A DNA stretch of 64,000 bases, from NCBI GenBank assembly GCA_019359505.1, contig JAHHHD010000026.1, positions 1 to 64,000 of the forward strand, written 5' to 3'. This document shows positions 17,935 through 25,649 of this stretch, in pieces. Positions within the stretch are counted from its first letter, which is position 1, and each line of letters begins with the position of its first letter. Under the pieces are notes generated by a model, which did no database searches, was not told where the DNA came from, and saw only the letters and a list, made by a program, of their open reading frames with translations. Source of the DNA: Drouetiella hepatica Uher 2000/2452. GTDB taxonomy: Bacteria; Cyanobacteriota; Cyanobacteriia; Elainellales; Elainellaceae. The translations under genes were made by a program, and so were the position numbers.

Positions 17935-18980
17935 TCATCACGCGCACACCCTTTAGAGTCACGTTGGGCGGCGGCGGTACAGACCTGCCTTCCTACTACG
18001 AAAAGAATGGCGGGTTCATCTTCGCGATGGGCATCAACAAGTTTATGTACGTGATGATCAATCCGCCCACGATCGACACCATGATTCGCCTTCACTACAC
18101 CCAGAGCGAAACAGTGTTTCATGTCTCAGAGTTGCAGCATGAACTGGCGAGAGAGGCGCTGCGCTATCACGGCATTGAAGAAAAGATGGAGATTTCCTCC
18201 ATGGCAGATTTGCCTGCCGGAACAGGGGTCGGTTCTTCGAGCTGCTATCTCATTGGGTTGCTGACAGCACTGCACCACTACCGTAGAGACTATATTTCGC
18301 TGCAAGAGCTATCGGAAGAAGCCTGCCATATTGAGCTGGATATCTTGAAAAAGGGCATTGGCAAGCAGGATCAGTACATGGCGGCATTCGGGGGGTTGAC
18401 GGTGCTAGAGATTGCCAAGGGCGGTGCAGTCACCGTCAAGCCAGTGCGAATGGGCAGTAGCTCGATCGCCGAACTGGTGGCAAACACCCACATTTACTAC
18501 ACTGGGTTCCGACGCGATGCGGTCGATGTCCTGTCAGAGCAAAATACCGCTATGCAGTCTCAGACCGTCCCCAAACATGATGTGGTGGCAAACAGCCTGC
18601 ATCACATTAAAGATCTGGGCTACCGAATTTTAGAGGCGATCGAAACAGAAGATTTTGATGCCTGGGGCAAAATGCTGCATGAACATTGGCAGTTCAAAAA
18701 GCAAATGTCGGCGCGGATCAGTCTCACAAAAGTGGATCAGATTTATGCAGAAGTGCAGCAAAACTACAATGTCTTGGGTGGCAAAATCATCGGCGCAGGG
18801 GGCGGCGGTTTCCTGATGCTCTACTGCAGCAAAAACCACAAGCAGCTAGAGCAGTTCATGGAGTCTCAAAAGATGCCGCGTCTGCACTATACGATCGAGC
18901 CAGAAGGCTCTAAAGTGGTGGCGGATGTGTCGAGCAACGATGCGCTGATGTTCCACTCAAGAGATTTTGTATCCAGGTAG
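17931..18980 (+). CDS. hddA: GHMP kinase, D-glycero-alpha-D-manno-heptose 7-phosphate kinase type (HddA-like)
   Basis: This enzyme phosphorylates the anomeric carbon of heptose 7-phosphate. The 349-residue GHMP kinase has the N-terminal TPFRVTLGGGGTDLPSYY motif, the ATP-binding LPAGTGVGSSSCYLIGLL (residues about 93-110), KKGIGKQDQYMAAFGG and the C-terminal KIIGAGGGGFLMLYC. The GGGGTDLP start and GKQDQY segment are characteristic of the HddA/FKP-kinase group. It overlaps the nucleotidyltransferase gene by four bases. With GmhA, GmhB and HddC types in the same operon, the heptose assignment is favoured over L-fucose kinase. Confidence 0.83.
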   Translation: MIITRTPFRVTLGGGGTDLPSYYEKNGGFIFAMGINKFMYVMINPPTIDTMIRLHYTQSETVFHVSELQHELAREALRYHGIEEKMEISSMADLPAGTGVGSSSCYLIGLLTALHHYRRDYISLQELSEEACHIELDILKKGIGKQDQYMAAFGGLTVLEIAKGGAVTVKPVRMGSSSIAELVANTHIYYTGFRRDAVDVLSEQNTAMQSQTVPKHDVVANSLHHIKDLGYRILEAIETEDFDAWGKMLHEHWQFKKQMSARISLTKVDQIYAEVQQNYNVLGGKIIGAGGGGFLMLYCSKNHKQLEQFMESQKMPRLHYTIEPEGSKVVADVSSNDALMFHSRDFVSR

Positions 18981-18984
18981 TCCT

Positions 18985-20289
18985 ATGGCAGTACATGAAA
19001 AAATTGGCATTGTTGGACTTTGGCATCTCGGTTGTGTAATCTCGGCAGCCTGGTCAACGCTGGGCAAGACGGTGCAGGGCGTTGATTTTGATCACGCGCT
19101 CATTGACAACCTGAGCCAGGGTCAGCCGCCGATCTTTGAGCCAGGGCTACAGGAAACCATCCAAACAGGTCTAAGTCAGGGGAAACTCGGCTATTCGACC
19201 GATCCGGCAATGTTGTCAGACTGCGGATTGGTGTTTCTGGCCTACGATACTCCCGTGCGAGACGATGACACCTCGGATCTAACAATTCTGGAGGAGGCAA
19301 TCGCCAAAATTGGTTCCCACCTCAGCCCCAGAACGATTTTGATTGTCAGCGCTCAGCTGCCTGCTGGCACAGCCCGACAGTTTCGCGCCCAGCTGAAGGA
19401 GTTTGAGCCATCGCTAGAGCTGGTGTATTCTCCAGAAAATCTGCGCTTGGGCGAGGCGATCGACTGCTACCTGCATCCCGGACATATTGTCATTGGGGCG
19501 GATGATCCCCAGGCAGGGCAGACCGTCACTGAACTATTTGCGCCGATGCAGGCCGAATGCCTATTGATGAACTTGCCCAGTGCTGAGATGACCAAGCATG
19601 GCATTAACTCATTTCTGGCGGCTTCGATCACGCTGGCAAACCAGTGGGCAGATATCTGTACTGCCGTGGGTGCTGACTTTACTCAAGTTGCCGCCGCCAT
19701 GAAGCTAGATCCCCGGATTGGCAAGCGGGCGTATCTTAGCTCTGGCATTGGCTTCTCCGGCGGCACTCTGGGGCGCGATCTGAAGGTGCTGGAAGCCATT
19801 AATCAACGGTCAGGTAATGAGTCTCCGATCTTTGGTACCGTCTGGCAGTACAACAAGTCCAGAGTCAAGGTGGTGGCTAAGATGTCAGAGGCGGCGATCG
19901 GCTCTCTGAAAGGTAAAAGAGTGGCGCTGCTTGGCATGACCTATAAGCCAGGAACTAGCACCCTACGCCGCAGTTTGCCTCTAGAGGTTGCCTCTGATCT
20001 GATCGCTAAGGGGGCAGAGATTAGAGCTTATGACCCTAAGGCAAATTGGAATGAAGTGCAGATTCCGGCGCAGCTACAAGTTTGTTCTACGGCATACGAT
20101 GCGGCGGCGGACGCAGATCTAGTAGTGCTGCTGACGGAATGGGCTGAGTTTAAAGAGCTGGATTTTCAAGAGATTCGCGATCGCATGAAGGGCAGCACTT
20201 TCTTTGACACCAAGAATTTTCTGTTGACAAAATTTGACCAGATTCGCGAACTAGGATTCACTGTCTTGAGCATTGGGCGCAGCTGCTAG
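18985..20289 (+). CDS. UDP-glucose/GDP-mannose dehydrogenase homologue lacking the catalytic cysteine
   Basis: The protein has 434 residues from ATG 18985, four bases after the kinase stop; a TTG start six codons earlier would overlap the kinase. The three UDPG_MGDP_dh domains are present: an N-terminal Rossmann part (IGIVGLWHLGCV), a central helix with EMTKHGINSFLA (the usual Lys204 and Asn208), and a C-terminal domain with GMTYKPGTSTLRRSLPLEV. The active-site loop reads GIGFSGGTLGRD where the family has GxGYGGSCFPKD. Thr261 therefore replaces the nucleophilic Cys, while the Asp is kept. It should not perform the usual two-step oxidation to a uronic acid through a thioester. A single oxidation, a different chemistry or a non-catalytic role remain possible. 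Confidence 0.85.
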   Translation: MAVHEKIGIVGLWHLGCVISAAWSTLGKTVQGVDFDHALIDNLSQGQPPIFEPGLQETIQTGLSQGKLGYSTDPAMLSDCGLVFLAYDTPVRDDDTSDLTILEEAIAKIGSHLSPRTILIVSAQLPAGTARQFRAQLKEFEPSLELVYSPENLRLGEAIDCYLHPGHIVIGADDPQAGQTVTELFAPMQAECLLMNLPSAEMTKHGINSFLAASITLANQWADICTAVGADFTQVAAAMKLDPRIGKRAYLSSGIGFSGGTLGRDLKVLEAINQRSGNESPIFGTVWQYNKSRVKVVAKMSEAAIGSLKGKRVALLGMTYKPGTSTLRRSLPLEVASDLIAKGAEIRAYDPKANWNEVQIPAQLQVCSTAYDAAADADLVVLLTEWAEFKELDFQEIRDRMKGSTFFDTKNFLLTKFDQIRELGFTVLSIGRSC

Positions 20290-20331
20290 GCAAAAAATTG
20301 GGGAAAAATTAGAAAAAGTGAGGCAGAGATT

Positions 20332-21201
20332 GTGTCTGAGGTAGCGATCGATCTATCCAATAAAAATATCTTAATCACGGGTGGCAGCATGGGCATTGGC
20401 TATGCTGCTGCTGAAGCCTGTCTCAAAGCTAATGGGCGTGTAGTGATCTGCGCTCGCAACTCAGAAGACATTGACAAAGCTCTGAGCCAGCTTCGGGCGA
20501 TCGGATCGGGGCAGGTCGTTGGCGTATCTGCCGATGTGACTCAACACGATCAGGTGGAGGCAGCGTTAGACAAAGTTGAATCTAGCTTTGGAGTACTGAA
20601 TGCCGTCATCCATGCAGCCGGAATTTATGGACCGATCGGCGCGCTCACAGAGGTCGATCCGGAAGCCTGGTTCAATGCGATTCGGATTAACCTTTTCGGC
20701 TCTTTTTTGGTGGCGCGGCAAAGCTGTTTGCGGCTGCAAAAAACGGGGGGCAGAATTGCGCTGTTCTCCGGCGGCGGTGCGGCGACTCCGTTTCCCAACT
20801 ACACCGCCTACGCTTGCGGCAAGGTCGGAGTTGTGCGGTTCACAGAGACGATCGCGCAAGAAATGGCTCCTTTTAAGATTCAGATCAACTGTATTGCGCC
20901 AGGTTTTGTGATTACCCGATTGCACCAACAAACCCTGGAGGCAGGGGCAAATCTGGCAGGCGAGAAGTTCTTGGAAAATACCAAAGCGCAAATTGAGAAA
21001 GGGGGCGTACCTGCTTCGGTGGGTGGCAATGCAGCAGCCTTCCTGATTTCTGACCGGGCGGACGGCATCACCGGAAAATTTGTTGCCGCTCCCTATGACG
21101 GTTGGCAAAACTGGGTTGATCATCTAGAAGAGCTAAAAACCACGGATATCTTTACGCTGCGCCGAATTTTGCCGAAAGAGCGCGGCATGGACTGGCAATA
21201 G
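20332..21201 (+). CDS. Short-chain dehydrogenase/reductase
   Basis: This 289-residue classical SDR has ITGGSMGIGYA (cofactor-binding TGxxxGxG) at about residues 15-25, a NAG-like AVIHAAGIYG segment, and a catalytic Ser-Tyr-Lys set in LFSGGGAATP followed by YAcGK (YACGK). The substrate loop after GF(V)ITRLHQQ is long. The start is GTG 20332, preceded by GAGG. It lies in the heptose operon between the dehydrogenase homologue and the Gfo/Idh/MocA oxidoreductase. The three redox enzymes may act in succession on one nucleotide sugar or sugar phosphate. The actual substrate is unknown. Confidence 0.87.
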   Translation: MSEVAIDLSNKNILITGGSMGIGYAAAEACLKANGRVVICARNSEDIDKALSQLRAIGSGQVVGVSADVTQHDQVEAALDKVESSFGVLNAVIHAAGIYGPIGALTEVDPEAWFNAIRINLFGSFLVARQSCLRLQKTGGRIALFSGGGAATPFPNYTAYACGKVGVVRFTETIAQEMAPFKIQINCIAPGFVITRLHQQTLEAGANLAGEKFLENTKAQIEKGGVPASVGGNAAAFLISDRADGITGKFVAAPYDGWQNWVDHLEELKTTDIFTLRRILPKERGMDWQ

Positions 21202-21271
21202 AGGCTTGCTTGGCTCTTTCTCTAAACGAACAAGCTCAATCAATCAGGGTTCATCAGCGAGATAGGAAAGC

Positions 21272-22276
21272 ATGAAAGTTGCAGTGATTGGGTGTGGGCT
21301 AATTGGCAAACGACGATCGCAAACTGCGATGGAACATCCGTTATCAGAATTAGCGATCGTCGTAGACATCAATCCGGCAGCGGCGGAAGCTGTAGCTGCG
21401 CAATATGGCTGTGAGTCTGCAACCGACTGGAAAGCGGCAATCGCCCATCCCGATATTGACATCGTTGCTGTAGCGACACACAACGGGCTACTGGCAGAAA
21501 TCGCGATCGCCGCCCTGCAAGCCGGAAAGCACGTGCTGATCGAAAAGCCAATGGGGCGCAACTTAGCCGAAGCTTTGAAAATGGCGGAAGCTGCGAAAGC
21601 CGCCAATCGCATTCTCAAAATTGGCTTCAATCACCGCTATCATCCGGCTCTAGCTAAAGCCTATGATTTGTTTCAGGCTGGGGCGATCGGTGAGATTATC
21701 AATATCCGCGCTCGATATGGGCATGGCGGACGACCGGGCTACGAAAACGAGTGGCGCGGCAATCCAGAGCTAGCGGGCGGCGGCGAACTCACCGATCAGG
21801 GAGTGCACATAGCCGATCTGATTCACTGGTTCGCCGGACTGCCCACTGAAGCCTTCGCCTATCTACAAACGGCGATCTGGCCAATTCAGCCCCTCGAAGA
21901 CAACGGCTTTGGTCTGTTTCGGTTTGGCGATGGAGCAATCGCCAGTTTTCACACGAGCTGGACGCAGTGGAAAAACCTGTTCTCCTTTGAGATTTACGGG
22001 CAGAAAGGTTCTCTGACAATTGAAGGGCTAGGCAAAAGCTACGGCATCGAACGGCTGACGATCGCCTATCGCAAGCCCGAAGGCGGTGTGCCTGACCTAG
22101 AAGATCTCGTTTTCGATTTGCCAGACACATCTTGGGAGTTAGAATGGCAAGATTTCATCGAAGCGATCGCTGCCAAAACTCCCTACTGGGGTGCTCCAGA
22201 GGAGGGGGTCAGCGCTATGCGGATGCTGGACGCGCTCTATCGATCGGCAAAGGCAGGAGCGCCGATTCATGTCTGA
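21272..22276 (+). CDS. Gfo/Idh/MocA-family oxidoreductase
   Basis: The protein has 334 residues. The N-terminal Rossmann fold begins VAVIGCGLIGKRR. The cofactor/active-site motif EKPMGRNLAEA (EKP) is near residue 92, and GFNHRYHPAL and the helical GGGELTDQGVHIADLIHW (DxxxH-type) complete the family pattern. AGGAAA precedes ATG 21272. These enzymes oxidise or reduce sugar hydroxyl groups, often at C3 of nucleotide sugars. It overlaps the GmhB-like gene by eight bases, which ties it to the heptose genes. Substrate and direction are unknown. Confidence 0.9.
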   Translation: MKVAVIGCGLIGKRRSQTAMEHPLSELAIVVDINPAAAEAVAAQYGCESATDWKAAIAHPDIDIVAVATHNGLLAEIAIAALQAGKHVLIEKPMGRNLAEALKMAEAAKAANRILKIGFNHRYHPALAKAYDLFQAGAIGEIINIRARYGHGGRPGYENEWRGNPELAGGGELTDQGVHIADLIHWFAGLPTEAFAYLQTAIWPIQPLEDNGFGLFRFGDGAIASFHTSWTQWKNLFSFEIYGQKGSLTIEGLGKSYGIERLTIAYRKPEGGVPDLEDLVFDLPDTSWELEWQDFIEAIAAKTPYWGAPEEGVSAMRMLDALYRSAKAGAPIHV

Positions 22277-22826
22277 TCGGCTTAGACTTGCCAATGAGGC
22301 TGGCTTAAGACCAGGAGTTTTTCTCGATCGCGATGGGGTAATTAATCAGGTTGTCTACCGAGATGGACAGGCTGTTTCTCCTCGTTCACTCCCAGAGTTT
22401 GTCTGGACAGCGGGTATTCAAGCGGCGGTTAACCAAATCAAGCTAGCGGCTTTGCCCGTGTTTGTGGTCACCAATCAGCCAGACATTGCCCGACACAAGA
22501 TGGAGGCAGCCGTCTTGGAGCAAATGACAGCCCTGATCTATCAAACCTTGCCGATTGACGATCTGCGGGTTTGTCCCCACGACAATGGCGATCGCTGCTC
22601 CTGTCGTAAACCCCATCCTGGTATGCTAGTTGAGTTGGCGACTCAATGGAATATTGATCTGAGTCGGTCTTTTATAGTAGGGGACTCCTGGAAAGATATG
22701 CAGGCAGGAAAACAGGCAGGCTGCCAGACAATCTTAATTCAGCGAGACTACAACCAGGGCACCGAAGCCGATTTTGGAGTGCCAGATGTCTTATCAGCTG
22801 CCAATCTGATTTTAGAGTTAGTTTGA
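22269..22826 (+). CDS. gmhB: HAD phosphatase, D-glycero-manno-heptose 1,7-bisphosphate 7-phosphatase type
   Basis: This enzyme removes the 7-phosphate of heptose 1,7-bisphosphate. The 185-residue HAD-IIIA protein has FLDRDGVIN with the nucleophile Asp (about residue 20) and general acid DxD, VTNQPDIAR as motif II, the zinc-binding VCPHDNGDRCSCRKPHPGM region typical of GmhB, and IVGDSWKDMQAG as motif IV. I chose ATG 22269 over the longer frame from 22191 because family members begin shortly before the DxD motif. It overlaps the oxidoreductase gene by eight bases. Confidence 0.88.
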   Translation: MSDRLRLANEAGLRPGVFLDRDGVINQVVYRDGQAVSPRSLPEFVWTAGIQAAVNQIKLAALPVFVVTNQPDIARHKMEAAVLEQMTALIYQTLPIDDLRVCPHDNGDRCSCRKPHPGMLVELATQWNIDLSRSFIVGDSWKDMQAGKQAGCQTILIQRDYNQGTEADFGVPDVLSAANLILELV

Positions 22827-22870
22827 GTTTTAGATTTGATTTGTTTGAACCGCGAGGGAGGGCTTTGAAA

Positions 22871-23467
22871 ATGGGATATGTGGCCGAATTTTTTGCAGAT
22901 GCGAAAACAATTATTGATGCGATCGACATCAATATCGTTGAGAAAATGGTGGATGAAATTGTTGCAATCCGTGAAAACGGCGGGCGGCTTTTTTTCATTG
23001 GCGTGGGCGGTGGTGCAGGACATGCTAGCCACGCGGTTAACGACTTTCGCAAGATTGCAGGCATCGAATCCTATACACCCACAGATAATGTCTCAGAGCT
23101 GACGGCACGCATCAATGATGATGGCTGGGAATCGGCATTTGTTAACTGGCTGAAGGGCAGCCGTCTCAACGCAAAGGACGGCATTTTTGTGTTCTCGGTC
23201 GGAGGCGGCAATGCTGAAAAAAATGTTAGCGTCAACATTGTTTCTTCCCTGCAATATGCCAAGGAAATTGGCGCAAAGGTGTTTGGAGTCGTTGGTCGAG
23301 ATGGCGGCTATACGGCGCAGGTTGCAGATGCTTGCGTAGTCATTCCCCCCATCCGCAGCGAGACTGTAACACCCCAAGCAGAGGCTTTTCAGGCTGTAGT
23401 CTGGCACCTGGTAGTGTCTCATCCTAAGCTGCAAAAGTATGAAATGAAGTGGGAATCAGTTAAATAA
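22871..23467 (+). CDS. gmhA: SIS-domain phosphoheptose isomerase type
   Basis: GmhA converts sedoheptulose 7-phosphate to D-glycero-D-manno-heptose 7-phosphate, the first committed heptose step. This 198-residue SIS protein has GGRLFFIGVGGGAGHASHAVNDF, quoted in part (FFIGVGGGAGHASH), IFVFSVGGGNAEKNVS and the C-terminal PQAEAFQAVVWHLVVSHP, all in GmhA-like positions. ATG 22871 is preceded by GGGAGGG; a TTG at 22823 is the alternative. It closes the operon and overlaps the convergent FkbM gene by 12 bp. Relatives include other SIS sugar isomerases; the heptose call rests on the linked HddA/GmhB/HddC genes. Confidence 0.8.
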   Translation: MGYVAEFFADAKTIIDAIDINIVEKMVDEIVAIRENGGRLFFIGVGGGAGHASHAVNDFRKIAGIESYTPTDNVSELTARINDDGWESAFVNWLKGSRLNAKDGIFVFSVGGGNAEKNVSVNIVSSLQYAKEIGAKVFGVVGRDGGYTAQVADACVVIPPIRSETVTPQAEAFQAVVWHLVVSHPKLQKYEMKWESVK

Positions 23468-25393
23468 TTGCGAAAAGCGAGAGATTTTGCGGCGCACCCG
23501 GCGATCGACTGTAGATTCAAGCGATCGCCGTAAGACTTCGATTTCTTCGACTTGCTCTCTAATCACTTGTCGCTGCTCTTTTAAGGCGGCTGTTGCCCTG
23601 CGAATCCGCAAATTTTTGCTTTGCCTCAAGGTCTGAATTTCCTGCTGCTGCTGACGCTTTAGCTGTTCGATCGCATGTTCGTTCTGGGCGATTTTTTGCT
23701 GCTGTTCCTGAATAATCTGTAGACGTTCGTCGGCAGTTTGTTTTAATACATCGATCAATTGAAGTCTTGCTTCAGCAGCTTGTTTTAATACATTGATCAA
23801 TTGAAGTCTTGCTTCAGCAGCCTCAAGCAGCTCGTGCATCTGGGATTGCATCGTCTCTATCTGCTCTCTCGTCTGATCAGAAATCTGATGAGAGGTCTGG
23901 TGAGAAATTTGTCTCTCATTCCTTAAAGCACCTTGAAATCTCCGAGCATTCATAGCTATATCCCACCTATGGATGAGATCTTTAGCTAAAGCTTGAGTTG
24001 TCGAACTAGCCCCATCAAGGCGATCGTTAGCTTGCTTTAAGTCGGTAACCGCAAACAAATTTTTATAGGGATATGTGCTGTGATAAGGCTCTGGCACAAG
24101 TTGAAAATGAGTTGCATCAAAGTAACAAATTGTATAGCCAAAATCTTCTAAAGCAGTCCGCAGTTTTTGAGTTGTGCTTCCGGCAGCAACAGCATTTTCC
24201 TCAGTAAACTCAATCATCCACAGAGGAAATTTTCCTGCCTTAATGGACTGCTCTGCACCGTTAAGAACCTGAAGCTCCCATCCTTCTACATCTAACTTTG
24301 CTAGATCAACTTGCTCAACGTTTAAATCTGAGATAAGCGCATCTAACGTGTGGCTTTTGACAGATATTTTACTGGGACTCATACGATCGCCCAGTTGCTC
24401 ACCCGTTGCAAAAGTGCTGAAGGCTGCTAGTCCGTCTTTACCGAGTATGAGGGTTGCATATCCCTCTTGGTCAGAGAGACCTGCTTCAATAGCAGTAAAG
24501 TTGCTAAACCCCAACTGACTGAGATTGTAATTGTAAAGCTCAAAGCAAGCTGGGTTAGGTTCAAAACCTACGATGCGCCCACTGCCCTGAAGGGCTTTGG
24601 CTGCAACACAAGAAAAAATACCGACATGCGCGCCACAGTCGAAGAAAGTGTCTCCCGATCTTAAGTAGAGCAGAACGAAAGCTTGTTCAATTCCTTCAAA
24701 AACACCTTCTTCAACCAGTTGCCCAACATGATCATGCTTTGGAAATCGAATTTTACCGATATACGGAGCGTTTAACTCATATTGTGATGGCTCTGAGTTA
24801 CTCGAAGCATATCGATTAACCCTAACAAATTCTAGATTTTCCTCTAAATCATTGCTTTGCAATTGAGAAGAGATTAGTCTAAAACCTCTATCAGTCAAAT
24901 ACTCTAAAACTTCTTTTTTGCTAGAACTATTGACGTATAAGGGAACTTTTTGAACCTCAACAATAATATTTTTGATCACCGAGAGTGCATTACCTGCACT
25001 TTTAAGGACTTGAAGGCCATAGCCTTTAGCATCGACCTTCAGAAGATCTACTTCCTCGATTGAATGTTGCTGAATAAAGGTATCTAGGCGAGTCACTGGA
25101 ACTTCAATCGTTTTAACCTCTTCTAGCTGCTCAGCATAGGGCTTCCAAGATTCACTCATCTCAACGGTAGACAAAGATGAGGTTTGCAAATCTCTGTTGA
25201 GGTGGAAGTTAAATAAACCCTCTTGCTCTCCCACAGCTGCACATAGCACATGAATGTTGGGGAGCTGGTGTGAGCGAATCACCTCAGCGAGTTCGGGAAT
25301 AGGCTCAATGGCATACACAACATTGTTACTATCTTGAGCATAAGGGAGTGAAAACAGCTTGCCATCATGAGCACCAACATCAATGATAATCAT
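23456..25393 (-). CDS. Tandem FkbM-type methyltransferase with C-terminal coiled coil
   Basis: The protein has 645 residues. Two FkbM methyltransferase domains lie in tandem. The first is about residues 1-195 (IIIDVGAHDGKLF, then VDLLKVDAKGYGLQVLKSA). The second is about 230-440 (TFFDCGAHVGIFSC, VGFEPNPACF, VDLAKLDVEGWELQVLNGA). Residues about 500-640 are a long coiled coil containing a 14-residue tandem repeat, EARLQLINVLKQAA. FkbM domains methylate hydroxyl groups, often on sugars. The gene converges on the heptose operon, so a role in glycan methylation is likely. The second copy keeps the SAM-site motif better than the first, which may have diverged. Confidence 0.87.
   Translation of the reverse strand: MIIIDVGAHDGKLFSLPYAQDSNNVVYAIEPIPELAEVIRSHQLPNIHVLCAAVGEQEGLFNFHLNRDLQTSSLSTVEMSESWKPYAEQLEEVKTIEVPVTRLDTFIQQHSIEEVDLLKVDAKGYGLQVLKSAGNALSVIKNIIVEVQKVPLYVNSSSKKEVLEYLTDRGFRLISSQLQSNDLEENLEFVRVNRYASSNSEPSQYELNAPYIGKIRFPKHDHVGQLVEEGVFEGIEQAFVLLYLRSGDTFFDCGAHVGIFSCVAAKALQGSGRIVGFEPNPACFELYNYNLSQLGFSNFTAIEAGLSDQEGYATLILGKDGLAAFSTFATGEQLGDRMSPSKISVKSHTLDALISDLNVEQVDLAKLDVEGWELQVLNGAEQSIKAGKFPLWMIEFTEENAVAAGSTTQKLRTALEDFGYTICYFDATHFQLVPEPYHSTYPYKNLFAVTDLKQANDRLDGASSTTQALAKDLIHRWDIAMNARRFQGALRNERQISHQTSHQISDQTREQIETMQSQMHELLEAAEARLQLINVLKQAAEARLQLIDVLKQTADERLQIIQEQQQKIAQNEHAIEQLKRQQQQEIQTLRQSKNLRIRRATAALKEQRQVIREQVEEIEVLRRSLESTVDRRVRRKISRFSQLFN
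23719..23822 (-). repeat. 42-bp tandem repeat inside the FkbM gene
   Basis: Roughly two and a half copies of a 42-bp unit (the copy 23761-23802 is complete) encode the 14-residue coiled-coil unit. The copies differ by only a few bases, so the expansion is recent. Because the unit is a multiple of three, the reading frame is kept. Confidence 0.85.
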
Positions 25394-25649
25394 TGCCTAC
25401 TCTACCTCCCAATATTTTTTAACTAAGAAAAATCAGTAAACTTTAATGAAATACGCTGGGATTTGTGGATGTGGATTAAACATTAGGGTAGCAAGCTGTC
25501 TGTTGCTTTCAGCTCACTTAAGCTCAGTCCAGAAAAAGATCATAACTCAGCAGGTCTTTGCTATCGACTTAAACTTTCTGTAGTCCGTATGCAAGAAGAG
25601 GGGCGCTCTCTTCTCTAAGAAAAAATCATCAGCGCTATACATGATGATG

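Noticed and set aside
23719-23822. Tandem repeat considered as a small CRISPR array
   Set aside because: The copies are contiguous without spacers, keep the coding frame and encode coiled-coil repeats.
25590-25635. Hairpin AGAAGAG...CTCTTCT downstream of the ClC gene as a terminator
   Set aside because: The stem is imperfect and the following run has no clear T-tract on the ClC strand, so I do not call it.
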